Part shown: positions 29,085 through 37,291 of the stretch, in pieces
Layout of the letters: each line of letters starts with the position of its first letter
How positions within the stretch are numbered: the stretch's first letter is position 1
Origin: Palsa-504 sp963753195
GTDB taxonomy: Bacteria > Actinomycetota > Actinomycetes > Streptosporangiales > Streptosporangiaceae
Length of the DNA: 64,000 nucleotides
Direction of reading: 5' to 3'
Assembly: GCA_963753195.1 (NCBI GenBank)
Contig: CAVWBH010000001.1
Location: 248,001-312,000 of the forward strand
The notes under the pieces: model-generated
Databases searched by the model: none
Seen by the model: the letters and a program-made list of their open reading frames with translations, nothing else
Told to the model about the DNA's origin: nothing
Program-made: the position numbers and the translations under genes

Positions 29085-29099
29085 GGGACCTTTGTCCCT
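29085..29099 (+). promoter_or_regulatory. DosR-like box before the 133-residue protein
   Basis: GGGACCTTTGTCCCT is among the most symmetrical copies in the window (GGGAC and GTCCC arms) and ends 66 bases before the start at 29166. Confidence 0.7.
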
Positions 29100-29165
29100 A
29101 GGCGCACGGCCGGCTGCTGCCTTGAAATGAGATCCGTTGTACTTAGGAAGGGGCTCCCGGTTGTC

Positions 29166-29567
29166 ATGGCCGTCACCGACGAGATTCGGGATCACCAGGC
29201 CCGCTGCGCAGTGCCTCTGAACAGCCTGCGGATGCTGGCCCATGACGACGTGGGGGCGCCCGTGCCGCGCCGGGTCGTGGTCGAGATCGCCCAGGCCACC
29301 CGCGCCGTGCTGGCTGAGGCCGAGGCCGCGGGCCGCGTCGTGGTCGCCGCCGCCGACGCCTGGAGCGGTCATCCTGGCGGCCGGGCCTTCCTCCGGGCAC
29401 GGCTGGACCGGCTGGCGGCCGCGGCCGACGATGCGATCACCGCGGCCCGGGCGGGGGACTTCGCCGAGATGAGCCGGGACCTGCGCCGGTTCGACGCCCT
29501 GACCGCAGCCATCTGGACGGTTCAGGACGCCATGCGCGGGCCGGGGCGTGTCACTGCGGAGGCCTAG
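29166..29567 (+). CDS. Small helical protein of unknown function
   Basis: 133 residues from the ATG at 29166; GGAAGGGG lies 12 bases upstream, rather far, so an in-frame ATG at 29127 is an alternative. The sequence is almost entirely predicted helix with many Ala, Arg and Glu/Asp and no membrane segment or cysteine motif; one Cys at residue 14. No family recognised. It follows one of the best DosR-like boxes and sits between ATPase and CBS genes, so it is probably a hypoxia-induced protein. Codon use matches its neighbours. Confidence 0.7.
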   Translation: MAVTDEIRDHQARCAVPLNSLRMLAHDDVGAPVPRRVVVEIAQATRAVLAEAEAAGRVVVAAADAWSGHPGGRAFLRARLDRLAAAADDAITAARAGDFAEMSRDLRRFDALTAAIWTVQDAMRGPGRVTAEA

Positions 29568-29642
29568 GCCGGGGATCGGCGCCTACGCCGCCGGATGGCG
29601 CTGCCTCCCGGGCCTTCTGGCCAGGCTGTTCGTCTGCCCGGT

Positions 29643-29660
29643 TAGGGAAGACAGACCCTA
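29643..29660 (+). promoter_or_regulatory. Imperfect DosR-like box before second CBS-BON gene
   Basis: TAGGGAAGACAGACCCTA is an inverted repeat with TAGGG/CCCTA arms, 54 bases before the CBS gene. The centre does not fit the consensus, so this is a weak call. Confidence 0.35.
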
Positions 29661-29714
29661 CCGGGCCCGGGCTACGAGTGATGACCTGGGCGCGAGAATC
29701 CCGAAGGAGGCGTC

Positions 29715-30440
29715 ATGCATCATCACACGGTCCGCGACGTCATGACGGCGGACGCGGCCACGGTCACGCCGGCCACCCCGCTGAAGTACGTGGCCGACCT
29801 GCTGGTCAGGCAGAAGGTCAGCGCCGTTCCGGTGGTGAGCCCCCAACGCAAGATTCTCGGCGTCATCACCGAGACCGACCTGCTCCGCAAGGAAGAACTC
29901 CAGCGGGATCCGGAGGCCCGGCACTCGATAAACCTGAACTACCGGGCGCGACGGGACATCGCCATGGCCGAGACCGCTGGCGAGATCATGAGCAGGGTCC
30001 CGGTGACGGTGCGCCCCGGCGCCACCGTGGCCGAGGCGGCCCGGCTGATGGACCGGCACGAGATCACCTGCCTGCTGGTCACCGGCGAGACCGGGGAGCT
30101 GCTCGGCGTGGTCGGCCCTCGCAATCTGCTCCAGATCTTCCTGCGGCCGGACAGCGAGATCCAGGCCGAGATCATAACGGACGTCCTGGCCGGTTACCTG
30201 GGCACCAACCCGGCCCTGGTGCACGTGGAGGTGACCGACGGAGTGGTGAGGCTGGCCGGGGAAGTCGAGCGCAAGAGCATGCTGGGCCTCATCAGCGAGG
30301 CGGTCGGCACCATCGACGGGGTCATCGGTGTCGAGGGCGAGCTCGGCTACGCGTTCGACGACACCACGCCGCTTCCGGTACCGGAACGTGAGGAACCGCC
30401 CGGGACCTATCCGCCGGTGGCGTCGCGCCGGCTCATTTGA
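29715..30440 (+). CDS. CBS-pair protein with C-terminal BON domain
   Basis: 241 residues with GAAGGAGG upstream. CBS one (about 5-58) has VRDVMTADAATVTPATPLKY, CBS two (about 85-140) has AGEIMSRVPVTVRPGATVAE, and the BON domain (about 150-215) has HVEVTDGVVRLAGEVERK. Expected to be a soluble ligand-sensing protein. It is one of three CBS-BON paralogues here. Its N-terminus MHHHTVRDVM contains a natural run of three His. The gene lies upstream of hspX, with the hspX box between them. Confidence 0.92.
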   Translation: MHHHTVRDVMTADAATVTPATPLKYVADLLVRQKVSAVPVVSPQRKILGVITETDLLRKEELQRDPEARHSINLNYRARRDIAMAETAGEIMSRVPVTVRPGATVAEAARLMDRHEITCLLVTGETGELLGVVGPRNLLQIFLRPDSEIQAEIITDVLAGYLGTNPALVHVEVTDGVVRLAGEVERKSMLGLISEAVGTIDGVIGVEGELGYAFDDTTPLPVPEREEPPGTYPPVASRRLI

Positions 30441-30491
30441 GAGCCGCGCCGGTTCCTGTGCGCGCCCTGGGGCCGCTGGTCCCCGGCGGGC

Positions 30492-30506
30492 GGGACCATT
30501 GGCCCT
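30492..30506 (+). promoter_or_regulatory. DosR-like box before hspX-like gene
   Basis: GGGACCATTGGCCCT, close to the window consensus, centred about 218 bases before the Hsp20 start. The distance is long, so a long leader or an additional promoter is likely. Confidence 0.6.
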
Positions 30507-30716
30507 AGCCCGGAGACACGCCGGCGCATGGCATGGAACCAGCGAGAAGGACCCGTAGCGAAGACGCGGAGATAGCGGATCGGGTAGACGGCACGACGGC
30601 TCGGTTGCCCGCCCGGCCCGCGCACCGCGCAATCAGGATCCGCGAGAAGCGGATGGGTCCTTCCCGCCATGAGCCGTGATCGGAACTGGAGGCACTCGCA
30701 GAGAAAGGCAGATCAG

Positions 30717-31139
30717 ATGAGCACTGTGATGCACCGGGACCCAAGGACCATCTTCCCGGACCTGATGGAATGGCTGGAGGAGCCATTCTTCACGCTTCGC
30801 CCCTCCCGGGGCCAGCCGATGAGGATCGAGGAGTACACCGAGGGTGACCACTACGTGATCCGGGCGGAGCTGGCCGGGATCGACCCCGAGAAGGACGTCG
30901 AGGTCACGGTCGAAGCCGGATACCTGACCATCCGCGCGGAGCGGACGGAGAAGACCGAGGGCAAGCACCGGTCGGAGTTCCGCTACGGCTCGTTCAGCCG
31001 TACCCTCCCGCTGCCGGCCAGCGCCGACGAGGACGCGGTGACGGCCAGCTACCGCGACGGCATCCTCACCGTCTCGGTCGGGCAGAAGGCCGAGCAGAAG
31101 GTATCCGCTAAGAGGATCGAGGTCACCACCGCCAGGTAG
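30717..31139 (+). CDS. hspX: HspX/Acr-type small heat-shock protein (Hsp20, alpha-crystallin)
   Basis: 140 residues from the ATG at 30717 (AAAGG upstream). The alpha-crystallin domain (about 40-130) closely follows mycobacterial HspX: MRIEEYTEGDHYVIRAELAG, DPEKDVEVTVEAGYLTIRAE, SEFRYGSFSRTLPLP and YRDGILTVSV with the IxV-like terminal strand. The N-terminus HRDPRTIFPDLMEWL is also HspX-like. It is an ATP-independent holdase that oligomerises in the cytoplasm; in mycobacteria it is the hallmark of the DosR response. The box at 30492 and the flanking CBS, KdpD-like, ackA and pta genes support that regulation. Confidence 0.93.
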   Translation: MSTVMHRDPRTIFPDLMEWLEEPFFTLRPSRGQPMRIEEYTEGDHYVIRAELAGIDPEKDVEVTVEAGYLTIRAERTEKTEGKHRSEFRYGSFSRTLPLPASADEDAVTASYRDGILTVSVGQKAEQKVSAKRIEVTTAR

Positions 31140-31208
31140 CGCGGCCGGGCCCGGAACGGCCCAGCGCACCCATTGGCCGCGTCCTGCCGGGCGCGGCCAA
31201 TCCCGTAC

Positions 31209-31283
31209 CGGCCCTTCCGGGCCTTTTGGTCCGGGCCTTTGGTCCGGGCCTTTCGTCCGTCCGGCCAGGGGACCGCGACCCTA
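31209..31283 (+). promoter_or_regulatory. Array of DosR-like boxes before the kdpD-like/ackA/pta operon
   Basis: Three head-to-tail copies, GGGCCTTTTGGTCC (31219-31232), GGGCCTTTGGTCC (31233-31245) and GGGCCTTTCGTCC (31246-31258), are followed by GGGGACCGCGACCCTA (31268-31283). The last ends 63 bases before the start at 31347. The 13-14-base spacing would put successive sites at changing helical faces. Confidence 0.6.
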
Positions 31284-31346
31284 ACGGGGACCAGCCGCGC
31301 ATGCTTCCCTGAGAGGAACGATCAGGGCACCGAGAGGCTCAGGGCG

Positions 31347-33560
31347 ATGGCCGAATCACTTCCGGCAGAGCGCGGGCATAGCCGCGGGAAGCTGCGCCTT
31401 TACCTCGGCGCGGCACCCGGGGTGGGAAAGACCTACGCGATGCTCGCCGAGGGCCACCGCCGTCTCGCCCGCGGCACGGACGTGGTCGGCGCGCTGATCG
31501 AGGCCCACGGCAGGCAGCTGACCGCGGCGCAGGCCGAAGGCCTGGAGATCGTGCCGCGGCGCACGATGACCTACCGCGGCGCGGCCATCACCGAGATGGA
31601 TCTCGACGCCGTCCTGGCCCGGCGCCCGGAGATCGCCCTGGTGGACGAGCTCGCCCACACCAACGTGCCCGGCAGCCGGAACGCCAAGCGCTGGCAGGAC
31701 GTCGAGGAGCTGCTCGACGCGGGCATCGACGTGATCACCACCTTGAACATCCAGCACCTGGAATCGCTCAGCACCGTGGCCAGGCAGGTCACCGGCGTGG
31801 AGCAGCACGAGACGCTGCCCGACGACGTCGCGCGCCGCGCCGACCAGATCGAGCTGGTCGACATGACTCCCGAGGCGCTGCGGCGCCGGATGGTGCACGG
31901 CAACGTCTACCCGCCCAACCGGATCGAGGCCGCGCTGACCCACTACTTCCGGCCGGGGAACCTCACCGCGCTGCGCGAGCTGGCCCTGCTGTGGGTGGCC
32001 GACCGGGTCGAGGAAGGCATGCAGCGGTACCGGGCCGAGCATGGCATCGCCGCCCCGTGGGAGACCAGGGAGCGGATCGTGGTCGGCATCGCCGGCGAGA
32101 AGGGCGACGAGGCCGTGATCAGGCGGGCCGCCCGGATCGCGGCCCGGACCCCGGGAAGCGACCTGCTCGCGCTCCACGTCGACCGGGACGACGGCCTGGC
32201 CGCCGGGCTGGATGGAGTGCTCGGCACGCAGCGGGCCCTGGTGGCCGCGGTAGGCGGCAGCTTCCAGGAGATACCGGGGGATGACGTCCCTGAAACGCTG
32301 CTGCGGTTCGCCCGGGCCGAGAACGCGAGCCAGATCGTGCTCGGCGCGAGCCGGCGCGGCCGGGTCCTCACCCTCCTGTCGGGAAAGAGCATCCCGACCA
32401 GGGTGGCCCGCCGGGCCGGGCACATGGACGTGCACCTGGTCAGCCGCGACGCAGCGGCCGCGGGCCGGCGGTCCTTCGTCCGGTCGCTGACCGCAGTCCG
32501 GTCCCGCTGGGCCCACACCAGGCGAGCCGAGAGCAGGCGGGCCAGCGCGGAGGCGGCGGCCCTGACCCGGCTCGCCGCCGCCGCGCTGCGCGGGCACGGC
32601 GACCCGCCCGCCCTGCTCGAGGAGATCCGCCAGATGTACGGCCTGGCCGCCGTCAGCCTGCTGGAACGGCGCCCGGACGGCGCCGACTGCGACGTCGTGG
32701 CCAGCGCGGGCGATCGGCCGCCGGAAGGCTGCGGAGCCGACCTGGAGGTGCCGGTCGACGAGACCATGACGCTGGCCGGCCGGGGGCGCCGTCTCGGCCG
32801 GGAGGACGTGCGCGTGCTCCGGTCGTGTGCGACCCAGATCGTGGCCGGCATCGGGTCCCGGCGCCGGGAAGAGCAGGACGCCGAGGCCGCCTGGCATACG
32901 GCCGACTTCCGCGGCCGGGCCGCGCTGCTCGCCGCGACCGGCGAGCACGCCCGCGAGCAGCTCACCACCGCCCGGACCGCGCTTGATGCGCTGGCGGCCG
33001 CCGGGGACCGGCGCACCGCGCTCGAGCCGGGTGACCGGGCCGGGCTGCTCGCCCAGGCGGCCCGCGCCGTGGACCAGCTCAGCAGGCTGCTGGACGACCT
33101 GCGGGACCTCAGCCGGCTGCACACCGGAGCCATCGAGACCTATCTCGGGCCGGTCGATCTGGACGAGGTGCTGGGCGCCTCCCTCGACGACCTGGGGCCG
33201 GGCCGGCAGGCGGTCACCGTCAGCCTGGCCGAGGACCTGCCCGACGTGATCGCCGACGCCACGCTCCTGACCCGGATCCTGGCCAGCCTGCTGGCCGATG
33301 CCTCCTACCGCTGCCCGGGCGGCCCGCCGCCGGTGCTCACCGCGGCCAGCCTGGACGGCCGGGTCGAGGTCCGCATCACCGACCAGGGCCCGGACGGCTC
33401 CGGCGGCCCGCCCAGCGTCCCGCTCAGGCTGGCTACCGACCTCGCCGAGGCGATCAACGTCCCGCTGCGCTGCGAGGGCACCCCGTCCGGTGGCCGGGTC
33501 GTCATCATCAGCCTGCCCGCCGCGGCGCACGTCCTCGACCTGACCGCGCAAAGATCATGA
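31347..33560 (+). CDS. Soluble KdpD-like sensor with degenerate kinase domain
   Basis: 737 residues from the ATG at 31347. The KdpD N-terminal domain (about 15-225) is intact: P-loop GAAPGVGKTYAML, then DELAHTNVPGSRNAKRWQDV and VITTLNIQHLESL. A Usp domain follows (about 245-370, ERIVVGIAGEKG to VLGASRRGRVLTLLSG), then GAF-like (about 410-510) and kinase-like regions. The four membrane helices of KdpD are missing. In the kinase part the HisKA box (SHDLRTPL in KdpD) reads GEHAREQL, with Glu533 where the phosphoacceptor His is expected, and the N and G boxes are poor (LLADAS, DQGPDG). It is probably a non-catalytic signalling or ATP-sensing protein. Its TGA overlaps an ATG in the ackA frame (ATGA), and it heads the acetate operon. 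Confidence 0.85.
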   Translation: MAESLPAERGHSRGKLRLYLGAAPGVGKTYAMLAEGHRRLARGTDVVGALIEAHGRQLTAAQAEGLEIVPRRTMTYRGAAITEMDLDAVLARRPEIALVDELAHTNVPGSRNAKRWQDVEELLDAGIDVITTLNIQHLESLSTVARQVTGVEQHETLPDDVARRADQIELVDMTPEALRRRMVHGNVYPPNRIEAALTHYFRPGNLTALRELALLWVADRVEEGMQRYRAEHGIAAPWETRERIVVGIAGEKGDEAVIRRAARIAARTPGSDLLALHVDRDDGLAAGLDGVLGTQRALVAAVGGSFQEIPGDDVPETLLRFARAENASQIVLGASRRGRVLTLLSGKSIPTRVARRAGHMDVHLVSRDAAAAGRRSFVRSLTAVRSRWAHTRRAESRRASAEAAALTRLAAAALRGHGDPPALLEEIRQMYGLAAVSLLERRPDGADCDVVASAGDRPPEGCGADLEVPVDETMTLAGRGRRLGREDVRVLRSCATQIVAGIGSRRREEQDAEAAWHTADFRGRAALLAATGEHAREQLTTARTALDALAAAGDRRTALEPGDRAGLLAQAARAVDQLSRLLDDLRDLSRLHTGAIETYLGPVDLDEVLGASLDDLGPGRQAVTVSLAEDLPDVIADATLLTRILASLLADASYRCPGGPPPVLTAASLDGRVEVRITDQGPDGSGGPPSVPLRLATDLAEAINVPLRCEGTPSGGRVVIISLPAAAHVLDLTAQRS

Positions 33561-33658
33561 TTCACTCCGAACGGACGGTGGTTCCCGTGCCAGGTCCTAG
33601 CCGACAGCCGCTCGGGGTGACCGGCGCCGGCCACGAGTTCCGCGGCGAGGCCGATGCC

Positions 33659-34906
33659 ATGGTTCTGGTGCTCAACTCGGGCAGCTCGTCGGTGAAGTTC
33701 GCCCTCCTGCACCCCGGCAGCGGCCAGCGGACGCTATCTGGGCTGGCCGAGAAGGTCGGCACGGCGGAGGCGGTGCTGCACCTCCGCCGCGACCAGGGCG
33801 ATCCGGTCACCGAGCCGCTGGATGACGGCGGCGCCAAGGCTGTCATCTCCCGGATCCTGGACTACCTGCCCGTAGCCGGAACCGGAGCCGGACCCGGGCC
33901 GGCCGGGTGCGCTGGGGCGGCCCTGGCCGGCGTCGGCCATCGGGTGGTGCACGGCGGCGCGCGGTTCACCGCCTCGGTGCTCGTGGACGACGAGGTGATG
34001 GCCGCCATCGGGTCGGTCAGCCCGCTGGCGCCGCTGCACAACCCGGCCAATCTGGCCGGGATCGAGGCGGTCCGGGCGGTGCGGCCGGACCTGCCGCAGG
34101 TGGCAGTGTTCGACACGGCGTTCCACCAGAGCATGCCGCCGCAGGCGTACCGGTACGCGATACCGGAGGAGTGGTACGCCCAGTACGGGGTGCGCCGGTA
34201 TGGGTTCCACGGCACCAGCCACCGGTTCGTCAGCGAGCGGGCGACCGAACTGCTGGGCCGGCCACCGGGCGAGCTGTGCCTGGTGACCGCGCACCTGGGC
34301 AACGGCTGCAGCCTGGCCGCGGTGCGCGGCGGCGTGTCGGTGGACACCACCATGGGATTGACCCCGCTGGAGGGCCTGGTCATGGGCACCCGTTCGGGGG
34401 ACGTGGATCCCGGGGTGTTCGGCTACCTGGCCGAAGCGGCCGGGCTGACCACGGGCCAGGTCACCGATGCGCTGAACACGACCAGCGGGCTGGCCGGCCT
34501 GTCCGGCGTGGGCAATGACATGCGCACGGTCGTGGCCGCGGCGGCGGGCGGGGACGAGCGGGCCGGGCTGGCCCTGGAGGTCTTCGTGCACCGGCTGGCC
34601 AAGGCGGTGGCCGGGATGGTCGTGGGGCTGGGCCGGCTGGATGCGCTGGTCTTCACCGGCGGGATCGGGGAGCACAGCGCCGAGGTGCGCGGCCGGGTAC
34701 TGGCCCGGCTCGGGTTCCTGGGCCTGGCCGAGGACCCCTCGGCCAACGCCGAGCACGGCCGCGCGACTGGCGGGCGCATCAGCCTGGACGGCCCGGCAGC
34801 GGCCCTGGTCGTGCCGACCGACGAGGAACTGATGATCGCCCGCGACGCCGCCCGGCTCATCGCGGCCGGCCGAAGCGGACCCGGACGCACCGGACCCAGA
34901 CGCTAG
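33659..34906 (+). CDS. ackA: Acetate kinase
   Basis: 415 residues from the ATG at 33659, which gives the standard N-terminus VLVLNSGSSSVKFALL. An in-frame ATG at 33557 overlaps the preceding stop (ATGA) and would add 34 residues; coupled translation from there cannot be excluded. Family signatures: HRVVHGG, FDTAFHQSMP, RRYGFHGTSHRFV, TAHLGNGCSL, and FTGGIGEHS. It interconverts acetyl phosphate and ADP with acetate and ATP. With pta ten bases downstream it forms the Pta-AckA pathway, here apparently under hypoxic control for substrate-level ATP synthesis. Confidence 0.95.
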   Translation: MVLVLNSGSSSVKFALLHPGSGQRTLSGLAEKVGTAEAVLHLRRDQGDPVTEPLDDGGAKAVISRILDYLPVAGTGAGPGPAGCAGAALAGVGHRVVHGGARFTASVLVDDEVMAAIGSVSPLAPLHNPANLAGIEAVRAVRPDLPQVAVFDTAFHQSMPPQAYRYAIPEEWYAQYGVRRYGFHGTSHRFVSERATELLGRPPGELCLVTAHLGNGCSLAAVRGGVSVDTTMGLTPLEGLVMGTRSGDVDPGVFGYLAEAAGLTTGQVTDALNTTSGLAGLSGVGNDMRTVVAAAAGGDERAGLALEVFVHRLAKAVAGMVVGLGRLDALVFTGGIGEHSAEVRGRVLARLGFLGLAEDPSANAEHGRATGGRISLDGPAAALVVPTDEELMIARDAARLIAAGRSGPGRTGPRR

Positions 34907-34915
34907 GAGAAGCAG

Positions 34916-36988
34916 ATGGCTCAGAGCTTGCTCGTTGTCCCCGCGGGCGAGGACGCCCGCCTGGCCCGGACCTGCCTGGGGCTGCTGCGCGCCCTGGACC
35001 GGCGGGGCATCAAGGTCGCATTCGTCAAGCCGGTGGCCCAGCCCAGGGCCGACGGCGGCCCGGACCGCTCGGCCGCGCTGGTCGCGGTGATCAGCGCGGT
35101 GCGGCCCCCGGAGCCGCTGAGCACGTCTGAGCTTGAACAGCAGCTGGGCGAGGGCGGCCTCGATGTCGTGCTGGAGAAGATCGTGGCCGCCTGCGAGCCG
35201 GTCTACGCCGGATCCGATGTGGTCGTGGTCGAGGGACTCAGCTCGGGGCCGTCGAAGCTGTACGCCAGTTCGCTGAACCAGGCCCTGGCCCGGACGCTGG
35301 ATGCCGACGTGATGCTGGTCGGCCTCTGGCCCGCCAGCGGCGACGCGGACGGCCTGGCCGAGCAGTTCGCCATCGCGGCGCGCGGATACGTCTCAGGCGA
35401 GCAGGCGCGGGTCGTCGGCTGCGTGGTCCACGGCGTGCCCGAGGCCGATCCCGCCGCGACCGCCGGGCTGCGAGCCGCCCTGGCCAGGCGCCAGCTCCGC
35501 CTCCTGGCCGGCGTCACGTACCGGCCGGAGCTGACGTGGCTGCGGGTCAGCGACCTGGTCCGCGAGCTACATCCCCAGGTGCTGCACGAAGGTGACCTGT
35601 CCCGGCGCATCAAGGACGTAGCGGTGTTCGCGCAGGGCATCCCGGGCGGGATCCGGGTCCTGGACGCCGGCCGGCTGGTCGTGGTCCCCGGCGACCGGCA
35701 CGAGGTGATCATGGCCGCCTACCTGACCGAGCTGAGCGGAACCCACCTGGCCGCCCTGCTGCTGAGCACCGGGACCCCGCCCGATCCGCGGGTCACCCAG
35801 CTCACCCAGGCCACGGCGGCCGTCGGCCTGCCCGTCCTGCTGGTCGATCTCGACAGCTACCACACCGCCGCCCGGGTGCGCGACCTCGACCCGGGCCTGC
35901 CCGCGGACGACACCGAACGGATCGAGGGCGTGACGAGCACCATCGCCGACGCGCTCGACCCGTCCTGGCTCCAGGCGCTGACCAGGACGTCCCGGCCCCG
36001 GCGGACCAGTCCTGCCGCGTTCCGCTACCAGCTGGTCGAGCGGGCCCGGGCCGCCGACGCGCTCATCGTCATGCCTGAGGGCACCGAACCGCGCACCATG
36101 CAGGCCGCCGTCGCGTGCGCCGAACGCGGCATCGCCCGCTGCCTGCTTCTGGGCGCGGCCGATGAGGTGACCGCGCAGGCCAGGCGCCTCGGGCTGCGGC
36201 TGCCCGCCGGCGTCACCACCGTAGACCCGAGGGATATCGCCGAGCGCTACGTCGCCCCGCTGGCTGAGCTGCGGCGGCACAAGGGCTGGACCGAGGACGT
36301 CGCCCGCGAGCACCTCGGCGACCCGGTCACGGTCGGCACCATGATGCTCAAGCAGGGCGAGGTCGACGGCCTGGTCTCCGGTGCCTTGCATACCACTGCG
36401 GCCACCGTCCGTCCCGCCCTGCAGATCCTGGGCACCAGGCCCGGCTGCCAGCTAGTGTCCTCGATCTTCTTCATGTGCCTGCCCGACCAGGTGGTCATCT
36501 ACGGGGACTGCGCCATCAACCCCCAGCCCGATGCCGCGGACCTGGCCGACATCGCCATCCAGAGCGCCGCCTCGGCGCGGGCGTTCGGCATCGAGCCCCG
36601 GGTCGCGATGATCAGCTTCAGCACCGGGACCTCCGCCGCCGGCGCCGACGTGGACAAGGTCGCCGAGGCCACCCAGATCGTGCGCCAGCGCGAACCCGGC
36701 CTCGCCATCGACGGCCCGCTGCAGTACGACGCCGCCGCCATCGCCTCGGTCGGCCAGGCCAAGCGGCCCGGCAGCCCGGTCGCCGGCCAGGCCACCGTGT
36801 TCATCTTTCCCGACCTGGACACCGGCAACACGACGTACAAGGCCGTCCAGCGCAGCGCTCAGGTCATCAGCATCGGCCCGGTCCTGCAGGGCCTGGCCAA
36901 GCCGGTGAACGACCTCAGCCGCGGCGCGCTGGTCGAGGACATCATCTACACGGTGGCCATGACCGCGATCCAGTCCCGCGCCACCTGA
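34916..36988 (+). CDS. pta: Phosphate acetyltransferase (long form with N-terminal BioD-like and DRTGG domains)
   Basis: 690 residues, with AGGAG seven bases before the ATG. The N-terminal P-loop-like region (about 1-210, LLVVPAGEDARLARTCLGLL) and DRTGG domain (about 215-330) are followed by the catalytic PTA_PTB domain (about 370-685; VMPEGTEPRTMQAAVACAER, GLVSGALHTTAATVRPALQI, ISFSTGTSAAGADVDKV, FPDLDTGNTTYKAVQRSA). It exchanges CoA and phosphate between acetyl-CoA and acetyl phosphate. The long form is usual in actinobacteria and its N-terminal domains give allosteric control. It ends the operon begun by the KdpD-like gene. Confidence 0.95.
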   Translation: MAQSLLVVPAGEDARLARTCLGLLRALDRRGIKVAFVKPVAQPRADGGPDRSAALVAVISAVRPPEPLSTSELEQQLGEGGLDVVLEKIVAACEPVYAGSDVVVVEGLSSGPSKLYASSLNQALARTLDADVMLVGLWPASGDADGLAEQFAIAARGYVSGEQARVVGCVVHGVPEADPAATAGLRAALARRQLRLLAGVTYRPELTWLRVSDLVRELHPQVLHEGDLSRRIKDVAVFAQGIPGGIRVLDAGRLVVVPGDRHEVIMAAYLTELSGTHLAALLLSTGTPPDPRVTQLTQATAAVGLPVLLVDLDSYHTAARVRDLDPGLPADDTERIEGVTSTIADALDPSWLQALTRTSRPRRTSPAAFRYQLVERARAADALIVMPEGTEPRTMQAAVACAERGIARCLLLGAADEVTAQARRLGLRLPAGVTTVDPRDIAERYVAPLAELRRHKGWTEDVAREHLGDPVTVGTMMLKQGEVDGLVSGALHTTAATVRPALQILGTRPGCQLVSSIFFMCLPDQVVIYGDCAINPQPDAADLADIAIQSAASARAFGIEPRVAMISFSTGTSAAGADVDKVAEATQIVRQREPGLAIDGPLQYDAAAIASVGQAKRPGSPVAGQATVFIFPDLDTGNTTYKAVQRSAQVISIGPVLQGLAKPVNDLSRGALVEDIIYTVAMTAIQSRAT

Positions 36989-37291
36989 CCAGCCTGGCCG
37001 GCCTCCCAGGCCCGTAGCGCGCCGTTGCCCGGCGCGCTGCCTGGTGCCAGGGCCTTCACGCGGCCTTCGACGGCTGCCGCGACACCTCCGGGCGGAGCGC
37101 TCGCGATGCGGCGCTTTGGGATGCGCCGCGGAGCGGGAAGCCGGACATGGTGGATGTGCCGTTGTACAAGTAAGAACTGGCAGAATGGCCCATCCACCAG
37201 GTGACCAGGGTCGCGATGCTGGCGTCGCAGCTGCGTTTGCTGCGCTCCTGCGGCTACCGCCGTCCCGGCGAGGGCGGCCGGCGACTGGCCG
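36989..37291. other. Gene-free spacer after pta
   Basis: About 300 bases with no supported gene. Bases 37149-37200 contain an imperfect inverted repeat (GTGGATG ... CATCCAC) that could form a long-loop hairpin near the 3' ends of pta and the convergent lipoprotein gene. Nothing else was recognised. Confidence 0.4.

Larger units (their letters stand above)
28844..29165. other. Divergent intergenic region between ATPase and 133-residue protein
   Basis: About 320 bases without a convincing gene. It carries two DosR-like boxes (28978-28990 and 29085-29099), one oriented to each flanking gene. Nothing else was recognised. Confidence 0.6.

Noticed and set aside
31356..33551. 731-codon minus-strand frame opposite the KdpD-like gene
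   Set aside because: Mirror frame without motifs; the plus-strand frame has clear KdpD and Usp domains.
37149..37200. Riboswitch or attenuator after pta
   Set aside because: Only a weak inverted repeat with a long loop; it lies at 3' ends of two convergent genes.
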